A stretch of DNA of 64,000 bases from an uncultured Pelagibacteraceae bacterium (GTDB lineage: Bacteria; Pseudomonadota; Alphaproteobacteria; Pelagibacterales; Pelagibacteraceae): positions 372,001 to 436,000 of the forward strand of contig CACGUZ010000001.1 of assembly GCA_902576375.1 (NCBI GenBank), written 5' to 3'. The notes below the pieces were generated by a model that saw nothing but the letters and a program-made list of their open reading frames with translations, made no database searches and was not told the DNA's origin. Each line of letters starts with the position of its first letter. Position 1 is the first letter of the stretch. Made by a program: the position numbers and the translations under genes. Below are positions 47,640 to 56,847 of the stretch, in pieces.

Positions 47640-48292
47640 TAAAGCGCAGTTTCTTTTTTAATATATTTATTTAAACATTTATTTAATTCAGACTCACTTT
47701 TTGTAAAAAAATGATTTGCTTCAGATATAGTTTGAAATTCTACTTTTATTCCTTTTTGTGCGCTAAGTTTATTATCTAAATCTTTAATAAATTCAAAAGG
47801 CACTAATTCATCTTTTTTTCCATAAACCATTAACCCAGATGATGGACAAGGCGATAAAAAAGAAAAATCATAAACATTTGGCTGTGGTGAAATTGCAATA
47901 AATCTATTTATCTCAGGTCTCCTCATTAGCAACTGCATTGCAATTAAAGAACCAAAAGAAAATCCTGATACCCAACATTGTGAATTGTCAAAATTTTCTC
48001 TTTCTAACCAATCTAGTGCAGCTGCAGCATCTGCTAATTCTCCTTGTCCATTATCAAATTCTCCGTCACTTTTACCAACACCTCTAAAGTTTACTCGACA
48101 TACAGAAAAATCATTCTCCATAAAAGCATGAAAAGTTTCTACAACAACTTTATTATTCATTGTTCCTCCATATTGAGGATGAGGTTGTAATACTAAAGCA
48201 ATAGGGGAAGTACTTTTTTTACTTTTAAAATATTTTGCTTCGAGTCTCCCGGCAGGACCAGGTATGAATATTTCTAAAATTTTATTATCCAT
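47636..48292 (-). CDS. Alpha/beta hydrolase (dienelactone hydrolase-like)
   Basis: A 218-residue cytoplasmic alpha/beta hydrolase. Seen are LVLQPHPQYGGTMNNKVV (oxyanion region), RVNFRGVGKSDGEFDNGQGE, the nucleophile elbow VSGFSFGSLIAMQL (Ser of GFSFG), a likely acid Asp in VYGKKDELVP and His in EANHFF. Proteins of this type lie beside the iscR-suf operon in many alphaproteobacteria, as here (divergent). The substrate is unknown. A Fur-box-like sequence begins 5 bases upstream of its ATG. Confidence 0.85.
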   Translation of the reverse strand: MDNKILEIFIPGPAGRLEAKYFKSKKSTSPIALVLQPHPQYGGTMNNKVVVETFHAFMENDFSVCRVNFRGVGKSDGEFDNGQGELADAAAALDWLERENFDNSQCWVSGFSFGSLIAMQLLMRRPEINRFIAISPQPNVYDFSFLSPCPSSGLMVYGKKDELVPFEFIKDLDNKLSAQKGIKVEFQTISEANHFFTKSESELNKCLNKYIKKETALY

Positions 48293-48296
48293 AATT

Positions 48297-48315
48297 GATA
48301 TTGATAATTATTCTC
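48297..48315. promoter_or_regulatory. Candidate Fur-type iron box
   Basis: The 19 bases match 16 of 19 positions of the classical Fur box GATAATGATAATCATTATC. It lies in the gap between the hydrolase (minus) and the iscR-suf operon (plus), where iron control is biologically sensible. It is only 5 bases from the hydrolase ATG. AT-rich DNA raises the chance of a random match, so the call is tentative. Confidence 0.35.
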
Positions 48316-48374
48316 AAAAAAAAATTACGTTTATCACATGTACGTGACAAAATGTTAGTGTTTTTTTTTGTTAG

Positions 48375-48399
48375 ATACTTGACTATTTTAGTCGGGTTT
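48375..48399 (+). promoter_or_regulatory. IscR type 1 operator overlapping the suf promoter
   Basis: The 25 bases match 24 of 25 positions of the type 1 [2Fe-2S]-IscR consensus ATASYYGACTRWWWYAGTCRRSTAT, including the inverted GACT/AGTC core at 48381-48384 and 48390-48393. Within it TTGACT (48379-48384) is a good -35 box and TATATA at 48401-48406 a -10 box 16 bases later. Holo-IscR bound here would block the polymerase, giving feedback repression of iscR-suf when clusters are plentiful. Confidence 0.8.
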
Positions 48400-48427
48400 A
48401 TATATACCCCTGTAAAATAAAGGTTTT

Positions 48428-48853
48428 ATGAAATTAACATCTAAAGGCAGATATGCGGTAATGGCCTTAGTGGATCTGGCAAGATTTAACAATATTAACC
48501 CAGTATCTCTTAGAGACATCTCGCTTAGACAAGGTATTTCGTTAGATTACTTAGAGCAAATTTTTTCTAAACTTAGAAAAAAGGAGATTGTTCAAAGTGT
48601 TAGAGGAAATCAAGGTGGCTACGTTTTAAATAAAAAAGCTAAAGATATCAAACTTACAAATATTTTTGATGCTGTTGATGAAAAAGTTAAAACTGTTCAG
48701 TGTAAAAAGGAGTCAAAAAAGGGCTGTAACGGTAAATCTACAAAATGTTTAACCCATAATTTATGGGATGAACTTGAAAATCATATTAATGATTTTTTTG
48801 AAAAAAAGAGTTTAGAGGATCTTATTCAAGATAACATCGAGAGAAGAATTTAA
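48428..48853 (+). CDS. iscR: Rrf2-family Fe-S regulator, IscR-like
   Basis: A 141-residue winged-helix repressor. The N-terminus [18 protein letters not shown] and [24 protein letters not shown] form the DNA-binding domain; [12 protein letters not shown] is the wing. The cluster ligands are C92, C100, C107 and H110 (CLTHNLW). E. coli IscR has C92, C98, C104 and H107, so the two loops here are longer by two and one residues. It is first in the suf operon, 2 bases before sufB, and very likely represses it through the operator at 48375-48399. Confidence 0.9.
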   Translation: MKLTSKGRYAVMALVDLARFNNINPVSLRDISLRQGISLDYLEQIFSKLRKKEIVQSVRGNQGGYVLNKKAKDIKLTNIFDAVDEKVKTVQCKKESKKGCNGKSTKCLTHNLWDELENHINDFFEKKSLEDLIQDNIERRI

Positions 48854-48855
48854 AA

Positions 48856-50298
48856 ATGGATACTAGAGAAAAAGATATAGAAAAATTAAAAGATTATAAA
48901 TACGGTTTTACGACTGATATCGAAAATATTAAATCTCCAAAAGGCTTAAATGAGGATGTGATCAAGTTTATTTCTAACATTAAAAAAGAACCAAAATGGA
49001 TGTTAGACTTTAGATTAAAGGCTTATGAGCGATTAAAACTTTTAAAAGAGCCTAACTGGCAAAAACCAAAATACCCAAAAATTGATTATCAAGATTTATA
49101 TTACTATTCAGCACCAAAAAGCATGAAAGATAAGCCAAAAAGTTTAGATGAACTTGATCCTAAACTTTTAGAGACATATAAAAAACTTGGAATTCCATTA
49201 CAAGAGCAAGCAAGATTAAACGGAATTGCTGTAGATGCCGTATTCGACTCTGTTTCAGTTGCTACTACTTTTAAAGGTGAGCTGACTAAACATGGAATAA
49301 TTTTTTGTTCAATGTCAGAGGCAATTCAAAAACACCCTGATCTTGTAAAAAAATATTTAGGTACAGTTATACCAGTAACTGATCATTTCTTTGCCACACT
49401 AAACTCTGCTGTTTTTACAGATGGATCATTCGTTTATATTCCCGAGGGTGTTAAGTGTCCTATGGAACTATCAACTTATTTCAGAATTAATGCATCAGAA
49501 ACAGGACAGTTTGAGAGAACGTTAATTATTGCTGATAAAGGAAGTTATGTGAGTTACCTTGAGGGATGCACTGCCCCCATGAGAGATGAAAATCAATTAC
49601 ACGCAGCAAATGTTGAATTGATTGCTTTAGATGATGCGGAAATAAAATATTCAACGGTACAAAATTGGTATCCAGGTGATGAAAATGGCAAAGGAGGAAT
49701 TTATAATTTTGTAACTAAAAGAGGATTATGCAAAGGGAATAATTCTAAGATTTCTTGGACTCAAGTTGAAACAGGTTCAGCTATAACTTGGAAATACCCA
49801 AGCTGTATTTTAAAAGGTGATAATTCAATTGGTGAGTTTTATTCAATAGCAATTACCAATAATCATCAAAAGGCAGACACTGGAACAAAGATGATTCATT
49901 TAGGAAAAAATACTAAAAGTAAAATTATTTCAAAAGGAATAAGTGCTGGATTCTCTGATATGACTTACAGAGGTTTAGTAGATATTAATTCAAAAGCTAA
50001 AAATTCTAGTAACTATACACAATGTGACTCTTTATTAATGGGAAATAAATGTGGTGCACATACAGTACCGTATATAAAAAATAAAAATTTTGACTCAAAT
50101 ATTGCACATGAGGCTACGACATCAAAAATAAGTGAAGAACAATTACATTATTGCCAACAAAGAGGACTTAATCCTGAGGAAGCTGTAGGATTAATTGTTA
50201 ATGGTTTTTGTAAAGAAGTATTACAACAATTACCAATGGAGTTTGCAGTTGAAGCCCAGAAACTTGTAGGTATTAGCTTAGAGGGGAGTGTTGGTTAA
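48856..50298 (+). CDS. sufB: Fe-S cluster assembly protein SufB
   Basis: Scaffold core of the SufBC2D complex, where [Fe-S] clusters are built. The 480-residue protein has the SufB signatures [59 protein letters not shown] and [16 protein letters not shown] near the C-terminus. The one-base overlap with sufC (TAATG) indicates coupled translation. Confidence 0.97.
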   Translation: MDTREKDIEKLKDYKYGFTTDIENIKSPKGLNEDVIKFISNIKKEPKWMLDFRLKAYERLKLLKEPNWQKPKYPKIDYQDLYYYSAPKSMKDKPKSLDELDPKLLETYKKLGIPLQEQARLNGIAVDAVFDSVSVATTFKGELTKHGIIFCSMSEAIQKHPDLVKKYLGTVIPVTDHFFATLNSAVFTDGSFVYIPEGVKCPMELSTYFRINASETGQFERTLIIADKGSYVSYLEGCTAPMRDENQLHAANVELIALDDAEIKYSTVQNWYPGDENGKGGIYNFVTKRGLCKGNNSKISWTQVETGSAITWKYPSCILKGDNSIGEFYSIAITNNHQKADTGTKMIHLGKNTKSKIISKGISAGFSDMTYRGLVDINSKAKNSSNYTQCDSLLMGNKCGAHTVPYIKNKNFDSNIAHEATTSKISEEQLHYCQQRGLNPEEAVGLIVNGFCKEVLQQLPMEFAVEAQKLVGISLEGSVG

Positions 50299-51032
50299 TG
50301 CTTAAAATAAGCAATTTAAACGCAAATGTTGAAAATAAATCAATTTTAAAGGATTTTTCGTTGAATATAAATCCTGGCGAAGTTCACGCGATTATGGGTC
50401 CAAACGGATCAGGAAAAAGCACATTATCTAACATTCTGTCAGGAAAAAAAGGATACCAGGTATCAGGCGAAATCTTATTTGAAAATAAAAATTTATTTGA
50501 TCTTGAAACCGAAGAAAGAGCGCACAAAGGAATATTTTTGGCTTTCCAATATCCATTAGAAATTCCAGGCGTTAATACAAATATTTTTTTAAAAACATCT
50601 TTAAATGCAATTAGAAAAGCAAGAGGCGAAAAAGAATTAGATGCAATTGAATTTTTAAAACTCGTTAAAGAGAAAGCCAAAGAATTAAAATTTGACGAAG
50701 AAAAACTAAATAGACAATTAAATGTTGGATTTTCAGGTGGAGAAAAAAAGAAAAATGAAATTCTGCAAATGTCTATGTTAGCCCCAAAATTATCCATTTT
50801 AGATGAGACAGACTCAGGCCTAGACATAGATGCGCTAAAAATAGTAGCAGATGGAGTAAATACTTTAAGAAATGATGATAATTCTTTTTTAATAATAACC
50901 CATTATCAAAGATTATTAGATTACATTAAACCTGATTTTGTTCACGTTTTAATGAATGGAAAGATAATAAGATCTGGTGGCCCAGAATTAGCAATCGAGT
51001 TAGAAAAAAAAGGATACGAAAGTTTTAATTAA
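50298..51032 (+). CDS. sufC: Fe-S cluster assembly ATPase SufC
   Basis: ABC-type ATPase of SufBC2D. It has Walker A GPNGSGKSTLSN, the Q-loop in LAFQYPLEIPGV, the signature NVGFSGGEKKKNEILQM, Walker B LSILDETDSGLD and the H-loop THYQRLLDYI. The 244-residue length is typical. It abuts sufD with no gap. Confidence 0.97.
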   Translation: MLKISNLNANVENKSILKDFSLNINPGEVHAIMGPNGSGKSTLSNILSGKKGYQVSGEILFENKNLFDLETEERAHKGIFLAFQYPLEIPGVNTNIFLKTSLNAIRKARGEKELDAIEFLKLVKEKAKELKFDEEKLNRQLNVGFSGGEKKKNEILQMSMLAPKLSILDETDSGLDIDALKIVADGVNTLRNDDNSFLIITHYQRLLDYIKPDFVHVLMNGKIIRSGGPELAIELEKKGYESFN

Positions 51033-52280
51033 ATGAGCGAGCAATTACAGTCAGACTTTGATAAATTAGTAAAAACTTCAAAATTTTCTAATGAAGAGAT
51101 CCAGTTTAAAAAAAATTATTTAGATAATTTCATAAAAAAGGGTTTTCCAAATAGAAAGCAAGAAGATTGGAAATTTTTAGATATTAGCCAGATCATCAAA
51201 AAGAATATTAGCGATTTAAGTTATTTCAATGATTATTCAAAATCTAATAAAATCGATCCATCAATTTTTGTTGATGGTTTGGAGCACAATAAAATTATTT
51301 TTATAAATGGAAGAATCGAAAAAATTGATTTTAACTTCGAAGACCAAAATAAAATTGAAATAATTAATGAAACTAAAAAAGATATATCATTTGATTATGA
51401 AAATTCATTAATTGATTTGAATAGTGCATTAACTGATAAAGTTTTAAAAGTTTTAGTTAAAAAAGATTATTCTCTAAAAAAACCTTTGATAATTTATCAT
51501 TCAACAAGTGACAAAATAAAGTCAACTAATATCAATTTGAGATTAGATTTCGAATTAGGTGAAAATAGTTGTTTAAAACTAATTGATTGTTTTGGTTATA
51601 GCACGGCTAGAAGCTTTATTAATATTTTTTATAACTTCAATTTAGAAAAAGGCTCAATCCTTAAAAACTATAAAATTGATAAATTTAGAAATAATAATTT
51701 AAAATACTCTTTTAACAATATTGAACAGGATAATAACAGTGTTTCAGAAACATTTATACTATCTGCTGGTTCAGATTATTTTAAAAATGAGATTAACTGT
51801 AATTTAAATGGTGAGTATTCATCAGCATTTATTAATGGTATTTTTTCATTAAAGGAAAATCAACAACACGAAATTAGAACTACAATTAATCATTTAGTGG
51901 AAAACACAAAAAGTTATCAGCTTATTAAAAGTGTTCTTGGAAAAAATTCAAAATCTGCATATCAGGGAAGAATATTTGTAAATTCAAAAGCTCAAAAAAC
52001 TGATGGATATCAATTGAGTAAAGCAATACTGCTCGATGAGACATCAGAGTTTAATGCAAAACCAGAATTAGAAATTTATGCTGATGATGTAAAATGTTCC
52101 CACGGATCAGCATCTGGTAGCTTAGATGAAAATTCAATTTTTTACTTAATGTCTCGTGGTTTGAATTATCAACAGTCAAAAGAACTTCTGATAAATGGGT
52201 TTTTAATGGATGTTGTTGAAAAGATTACTGACGTAGAAATAAAAAACTTAATTACAAATATTATTGGATTAAAACAATGA
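51033..52280 (+). CDS. sufD: Fe-S cluster assembly protein SufD
   Basis: SufB-related partner in SufBC2D, needed for iron acquisition by the scaffold. The 415-residue protein has FPNRKQEDWKFLDIS near the N-terminus, a long beta-helix region, and the typical C-terminal YQGRIFVNSKAQKTDGYQLS, LEIYADDVKCSHGSASG and DENSIFYLMSRGL. The N-terminal half is divergent and Asn/Lys-rich. It overlaps sufS by 4 bases. Confidence 0.95.
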   Translation: MSEQLQSDFDKLVKTSKFSNEEIQFKKNYLDNFIKKGFPNRKQEDWKFLDISQIIKKNISDLSYFNDYSKSNKIDPSIFVDGLEHNKIIFINGRIEKIDFNFEDQNKIEIINETKKDISFDYENSLIDLNSALTDKVLKVLVKKDYSLKKPLIIYHSTSDKIKSTNINLRLDFELGENSCLKLIDCFGYSTARSFINIFYNFNLEKGSILKNYKIDKFRNNNLKYSFNNIEQDNNSVSETFILSAGSDYFKNEINCNLNGEYSSAFINGIFSLKENQQHEIRTTINHLVENTKSYQLIKSVLGKNSKSAYQGRIFVNSKAQKTDGYQLSKAILLDETSEFNAKPELEIYADDVKCSHGSASGSLDENSIFYLMSRGLNYQQSKELLINGFLMDVVEKITDVEIKNLITNIIGLKQ

Positions 52281-53497
52281 ACATAAATAATATTAGAAAA
52301 GAGTTTCCGATTTTTGATGAAAAAATTCAGAATAACGATTTAGTTTACCTAGATAGCGCTAATTCATCTCAAAAACCTAAGGTAGTTTTAGATAGAATAA
52401 ATGATTTTTACTCTAAACAATTTTCAAATGTAGGTAGAAGCATACATTATTTAGCTGTTGCAGCTACTAATTTGTATGAAAATACAAGAACTTCTGTTCA
52501 AAAATATATAAATGCGAAAGATAAAAATGAAATTGTATTTACTAAAGGTGCTACAGAAGCTTTGAATTTGGTTGCTAACACTTTAGGTCAAGCGATCTTG
52601 GAGCCAAATGACGAAATTTTAATCACAGAGCTAGAACATCACTCAAATTATGTTCCATGGCATTTTTTAAGAAAATCCAAAAATATAAAAATAAAGTTTG
52701 CAGAGATAAATGAAGACGGAGATATTCCAATTGAAAATATAGAAAAAGAAATTACAGACAAAACTAAAGTAATAGCAATAACTCATTTATCCAATGTCAC
52801 TGGTGCAGTTTTACCAATTAAAGAGATAACCCAATTAGCACATTCTAAGGGCATAGTTGTTGTAGTAGATGGATGTCAGGGAGGACCACATTTAAAATTA
52901 GATATGCAAGACCTGGATTGTGATTTTTATGCAATATCATGTCACAAAATGTATGGCCCGACAGGACTTGGAGTTTTGTATGGAAAAAAGAAATGGTTAG
53001 AGCAACTTCCACCTTATCAAGGAGGTGGGGGAATGATAAATGAAGTTAAAAAAGATAGAATTTCTTATGGCGAACTTCCAAATAAGTATGAAGCTGGAAC
53101 AATGGCTACAGCTCAAGTCATCGCGTTTGATCAATCAATAAAATTTTTAGAAAGTATTGGAATTGATAATATTATTAAACATGAAAAAGAATTAATAGAA
53201 TACGGACAAGAAATTTTAAAAAAGAATAATTCTGTGAAACTAATTGGAAATCCAAAAGAGCGAGGTGGAGTTCTATCTTTTACTGTAGAAGGAGTTCATC
53301 CACATGACATTGCAACTATTCTGGATGAAACTGGAGTTGCTATAAGAGCGGGTCATCATTGTTGTCAAATACTTCATGACAAATTAGGTATACCTGCAAG
53401 CGCACGAGCATCATTAGGAGTTTATAATACCAAAGATGATTTAGATAAACTAAATGAAGGTATTAATAATTGTAAAAAAATTTTTGATTTAAAATGA
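52277..53497 (+). CDS. sufS: Cysteine desulfurase SufS
   Basis: PLP enzyme that takes sulfur from cysteine for cluster building. The 406-residue protein has YLDSANSSQKP, FTKGATEALNLVA, ELEHHSNYVPW, the PLP Lys in AISCHKMYGPTGLGVLYG, and the catalytic Cys loop IRAGHHCCQ (group II desulfurase). It overlaps sufD and sufU by 4 bases each, pairing it with the acceptor SufU. Confidence 0.97.
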   Translation: MNINNIRKEFPIFDEKIQNNDLVYLDSANSSQKPKVVLDRINDFYSKQFSNVGRSIHYLAVAATNLYENTRTSVQKYINAKDKNEIVFTKGATEALNLVANTLGQAILEPNDEILITELEHHSNYVPWHFLRKSKNIKIKFAEINEDGDIPIENIEKEITDKTKVIAITHLSNVTGAVLPIKEITQLAHSKGIVVVVDGCQGGPHLKLDMQDLDCDFYAISCHKMYGPTGLGVLYGKKKWLEQLPPYQGGGGMINEVKKDRISYGELPNKYEAGTMATAQVIAFDQSIKFLESIGIDNIIKHEKELIEYGQEILKKNNSVKLIGNPKERGGVLSFTVEGVHPHDIATILDETGVAIRAGHHCCQILHDKLGIPASARASLGVYNTKDDLDKLNEGINNCKKIFDLK

Positions 53498-53958
53498 ACT
53501 TAAAAGAATTATATCAAGAAATAATTTTAGAGCATGGTAAGAACCCTCGAAATTTAGGGAAAACAGAAAACTTTAATAAAGATGCAAAAGGCAATAATCC
53601 ATTATGTGGAGATAATGTACATGTATATCTTAAATTAAATGATCAAAGAAAAGTAGAGGATATTTCTTTCGAGGGAAGTGGATGTGCGATATCAATGGCA
53701 TCAGCTTCAATAATGACTGATTTGATTAAAGGCAAAAGTGATAATGAAGCTAAAGAAATAATTGAGGATTTTTTAGGAATGATTAAAGAAAATCCTGAAC
53801 TTAAAAATAATATTTTAAAAGAGGACGATAAAACGAAATTAATGTGTTTATCAGGTGTTAAACAATATCCAATGAGAGTTAAATGTGCTACCTTATCATG
53901 GCACACTTTGGTATCTGCAATGGAAAATGATGGGAAAGAAATAACCACAGAAAATTAA
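53494..53958 (+). CDS. sufU: SufU sulfur-transfer / scaffold protein
   Basis: A 154-residue IscU-fold protein. The ligand motifs are NPLCGDNVHVYLK (Cys-Gly-Asp), GSGCAISMASASIM and the C-terminal LSGVKQYPMRVKCATLSW. The region between the second and third Cys motifs is lengthened (about residues 78-115), as in SufU rather than IscU; SufU takes sulfur from SufS in Firmicutes and relatives. No sufE is in the operon, so SufU probably fills that role. It overlaps sufS by 4 bases. Confidence 0.92.
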   Translation: MNLKELYQEIILEHGKNPRNLGKTENFNKDAKGNNPLCGDNVHVYLKLNDQRKVEDISFEGSGCAISMASASIMTDLIKGKSDNEAKEIIEDFLGMIKENPELKNNILKEDDKTKLMCLSGVKQYPMRVKCATLSWHTLVSAMENDGKEITTEN

Positions 53959-53960
53959 TT

Positions 53961-54257
53961 ATGGATGTAAAAAACAAAATAATTGAGGAAATTAGAAAAA
54001 TTTATGATCCTGAATTACCAGTGAACATATATGAACTTGGTTTAATTTATGATATACAGGTAAATGGTCGTAAGGCTGAAATTAAGATGACATTAACTAC
54101 ACCGAATTGTCCCGTTGCAGAAAGTTTACCAAAAGAGGTAAAAGAGGGTGCAATGCAAGTAGAGGGAATAGATGATGTAAATCTTGAATTGGTTTGGGAC
54201 CCTCCTTGGAATAAAGATATGATGTCAGATGCAGCTAAATTGGAATTAAATTTATAA
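53961..54257 (+). CDS. sufT: SufT, DUF59/MIP18-family Fe-S assembly factor
   Basis: A 98-residue protein of the DUF59 (MIP18) fold used in Fe-S cluster maturation. It has IRKIYDPELPVNIYELGLIYDI, MTLTTPNCPVAESLP (conserved Cys) and VWDPPWNKDMMSDAAKLEL, a typical SufT ending. It lies 2 bases after sufU and overlaps the sufA start by one base. Confidence 0.93.
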   Translation: MDVKNKIIEEIRKIYDPELPVNIYELGLIYDIQVNGRKAEIKMTLTTPNCPVAESLPKEVKEGAMQVEGIDDVNLELVWDPPWNKDMMSDAAKLELNL

Positions 54258-54589
54258 TGAATCCTATTATTAAATTAAGTGATAATGCAGCTTTAAGAAT
54301 TAAAGAAATAATGTCTAACGCTGAAAAAAATGCGGTCGGTGTGAGAGTTTCTGTAAAATCAGGTGGTTGTGCAGGCATGTCATACGTAATGGAATATTCA
54401 AAAGAGGTAAATCCTAATGATGAGTTGATAGAGGATAAAGGAGTAAAAGTTTACATAGATTCGGCAGCAGTTATGTATCTTTTAGGCACTGAAATGGATT
54501 ATAAAAAAGGGGATTTTTCATCATCCTTTGTCTTTAATAATCCCAATGAAACTGAGCGATGTGGCTGCGGAGAGTCTTTTAAAGTATAA
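54257..54589 (+). CDS. sufA: A-type Fe-S carrier protein (SufA/IscA family)
   Basis: A 110-residue A-type carrier that passes clusters to target proteins. The three conserved Cys are in VKSGGCAGMSYVM and the C-terminal ERCGCGESF. The length fits SufA/IscA/ErpA; the name follows the operon. Last gene of the iscR-suf operon; no hairpin terminator is evident after it. Confidence 0.92.
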   Translation: MNPIIKLSDNAALRIKEIMSNAEKNAVGVRVSVKSGGCAGMSYVMEYSKEVNPNDELIEDKGVKVYIDSAAVMYLLGTEMDYKKGDFSSSFVFNNPNETERCGCGESFKV

Positions 54590-54645
54590 TCCCATTTTGA
54601 ACATACCAGAGTTGCAATAAACGCATAGATTGATAATATCTATTT

Positions 54646-54816
54646 ATGAACGTCTTTGAAATCAGAAATTTGCAAAACAGCGAAGACAGAAAAGAGAAGA
54701 GAAAAACTTTTTTAAGATCTCTTATAAAGTCTGTTGATACTGGAGCAAATGGAACACTTGATTACATTGTTAAAAAAGGTTCTGGCAAAAACAAAATCGC
54801 TAAAACCAGACAATAA
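54646..54816 (+). CDS. Small basic protein, hypothetical (56 residues)
   Basis: An ATG at 54646 opens a 56-codon frame ending in TAA at 54814-54816, 3 bases before the glnA stop on the other strand. The product begins MNVFEIRNLQNSEDRKEKRK and is rich in Lys/Arg, with one short non-polar stretch (LRSLIKSV) and a basic tail GSGKNKIAKTRQ. No clear ribosome-binding site is visible. It fills the gap between the suf operon and glnA exactly, in a genome with little spare DNA, which favours a real gene. No family recognised. Confidence 0.5.
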   Translation: MNVFEIRNLQNSEDRKEKRKTFLRSLIKSVDTGANGTLDYIVKKGSGKNKIAKTRQ

Positions 54817-54819
54817 AAA

Positions 54820-56226
54820 TTAACAACTGTAATACATCTCAAACTCTATCGGATGAGGTGTGTGTTCAAAATTGTGTATTTCTTCAAACTTCAATGCAAT
54901 ATAAGCATCTATTTGATCATCAGTAAATACATTCCCTTGTTTTAAGAAATCTCTATCTTTATCAAGACTTTCCATTGCCTCTCTTAAAGATCCACAAACA
55001 GTTGGAATTTTTTTAACTTCATCTTCTGATAAAGCATAAAGATCTTTATCAAATGATTTACCTGGATCAATTTTATTCTTAATTCCATCTAAACCGGCCA
55101 TTAACATTGCAGAGAAAGTTAAATACGGATTACCAGCAGCATCACCAAATCTAATTTCACATCTAGCTGCTTTTTTACTTAAAGTAATAGGAATTCTGCA
55201 AGATGCTGATCTGTTTCTAGCTGAATAAGCTAATAAAACTGGAGCTTCAAATCCTGGAATTAGTCTTTTGTAACTATTCGTTGTAGCATTAGAAAATGCA
55301 TTTATTGCTTTTGCATGTTTTAGAATTCCACCTATGTAGTGTAATGCTGTATCAGATAAGCCCGCATATTTATCACCAGAAAATAATGCAGTATCACCTT
55401 TCCAAATCGATTGGTGAACGTGCATACCTGAACCATTGTCACCTTTAACTGGTTTAGGCATAAAAGTAGCTGTCTTACCAAACGAGTTAGAAACCATGTG
55501 AACAGCATATTTATAAAGCTGTAAGTTATCCGCTTGATCCACAAGAGTTCCAAAATACATTCCAAGTTCGTGTTGACTAGGTGCAACTTCATGGTGATGT
55601 TTTTCAACTTTAATTCCCATTTCTTTCATAGCTTTTAGATATTCACTTCTCATATCTTGTTCACTATCAACAGGCGGAACAGGGAAATAACCACCTTTAA
55701 TTCCTGGTCTGTGACCCATGTTACCGTTTTCATATTCTCTTCCTGAATTGTAGGGACCTTCCTTACTATCTATTTTAAATCCGGTTTCATTCATGTCATT
55801 TTTGAATCTTACGTCATCAAAAACAAAAAATTCAGCTTCAGGACCAAAAAATGCTTTATCTCCAATTCCTGAACTTTTTAAGTAAGCTTCAGCTTTTTTA
55901 GCTGTTCCTCTAGGATCTCTTTCATAAGGATCTTTTTTAATTGCATCTAAAACATCGCAAAAGAGATTTAATGTATTATGAGATGTGAATGGATCTACAA
56001 TCGCTCTTGAATTATCTGGCTTAAGGATCATATCAGACTCATTAATAGCTTTCCAGCCAGCTATAGAAGAACCGTCAAAAAAAATTCCCTCATTCAACAT
56101 ATCTTCATCCACCATTTTGGCATCCATCGTAACATGTTGAAGTTTACCTCTAGGATCGGTAAATCTTAGATCTACGTATTCAATATCTTTATCTTTAATA
56201 GTCTTTAATACATTACTTGAACTCAT
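54820..56226 (-). CDS. glnA: Glutamine synthetase, type I
   Basis: Main ammonia-assimilating enzyme: glutamate + ammonia + ATP to glutamine. The 468-residue protein has [23 protein letters not shown] (metal Glu), [38 protein letters not shown] and [10 protein letters not shown]. The Tyr in [11 protein letters not shown] is at the position adenylylated by GlnE in proteobacterial type I enzymes. A strong AGGAG lies before the ATG at 56226. No glnB follows it. Confidence 0.97.
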   Translation of the reverse strand: MSSSNVLKTIKDKDIEYVDLRFTDPRGKLQHVTMDAKMVDEDMLNEGIFFDGSSIAGWKAINESDMILKPDNSRAIVDPFTSHNTLNLFCDVLDAIKKDPYERDPRGTAKKAEAYLKSSGIGDKAFFGPEAEFFVFDDVRFKNDMNETGFKIDSKEGPYNSGREYENGNMGHRPGIKGGYFPVPPVDSEQDMRSEYLKAMKEMGIKVEKHHHEVAPSQHELGMYFGTLVDQADNLQLYKYAVHMVSNSFGKTATFMPKPVKGDNGSGMHVHQSIWKGDTALFSGDKYAGLSDTALHYIGGILKHAKAINAFSNATTNSYKRLIPGFEAPVLLAYSARNRSASCRIPITLSKKAARCEIRFGDAAGNPYLTFSAMLMAGLDGIKNKIDPGKSFDKDLYALSEDEVKKIPTVCGSLREAMESLDKDRDFLKQGNVFTDDQIDAYIALKFEEIHNFEHTPHPIEFEMYYSC

Positions 56227-56367
56227 AATCTCTCCTTTATAATTCTGGACGTTGTAATAACAAAAAAAGACTGATAGATAATGCTCTTTTAATTGATATC
56301 ACCTATGCATTTTTTACATAAGTTTAATGGGTAATGTGCAAATTGACTAACAATTAAAAGTTGAATA

Positions 56368-56847
56368 ATGAGTTTATTAGACAAAGAGCCAGTTCAAAGA
56401 GTTGAAAAAATCCTCAAAGATTTTGATCAATCTCAAAATATAATTGTTTTAGAAACCTCTGCCAGGACTGCCCTTGAGGCAGCTTCATCTTTAGGTTGTG
56501 AGGTAGGAGCAATTGTAAAAAGTTTACTCTTTAAAACTGAGAATAGTTATACTTTATGCTTGGTTGCAGGTGATAAAAGGGCGTCATTAAACAGGATTAA
56601 GAAAGCACTTAAAATAAAGGATGCTTCTATGGCTTCAGCTGAAGATGTAAAAAATATTACGGGTTATACAATTGGAGGAGTTTCTCCCATTGGTCATTTA
56701 AAAAAAATTGAAATTTTAATAGATAAATCTTTAAGTAGATTTAATTTGTTGTTTGCTGCTGCTGGTCATCCAAACTGCGTATTTAAAATAGATTTTACAA
56801 ATTTAAAAAAAATTACTAATGGAATTTCTGAAGAGATTACCGAATGA
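56368..56847 (+). CDS. YbaK/EbsC-family aminoacyl-tRNA deacylase
   Basis: A 159-residue protein of the YbaK/ProX editing-domain family, which hydrolyses mischarged tRNAs such as Cys-tRNA-Pro or Ala-tRNA-Pro. Seen are LGCEVGAIVKSLLFK (conserved Lys), LCLVAGDKRASLNRI, GYTIGGVSPIGHLK and FAAAGHPNCVFKI. Which mischarged tRNA it clears cannot be told by eye. It overlaps the following DMT gene by 4 bases. Confidence 0.9.
   Translation: MSLLDKEPVQRVEKILKDFDQSQNIIVLETSARTALEAASSLGCEVGAIVKSLLFKTENSYTLCLVAGDKRASLNRIKKALKIKDASMASAEDVKNITGYTIGGVSPIGHLKKIEILIDKSLSRFNLLFAAAGHPNCVFKIDFTNLKKITNGISEEITE

Noticed and set aside
50384..50827. 147-codon minus-strand frame inside sufC
   Set aside because: Antisense to the Walker A, signature and Walker B motifs of SufC; no independent support.
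56227..56367. NtrC or sigma-54 control site upstream of glnA
   Set aside because: Only an isolated TGCAC half-site is present; no paired GGTGCA and no GG-10-GC element could be found.
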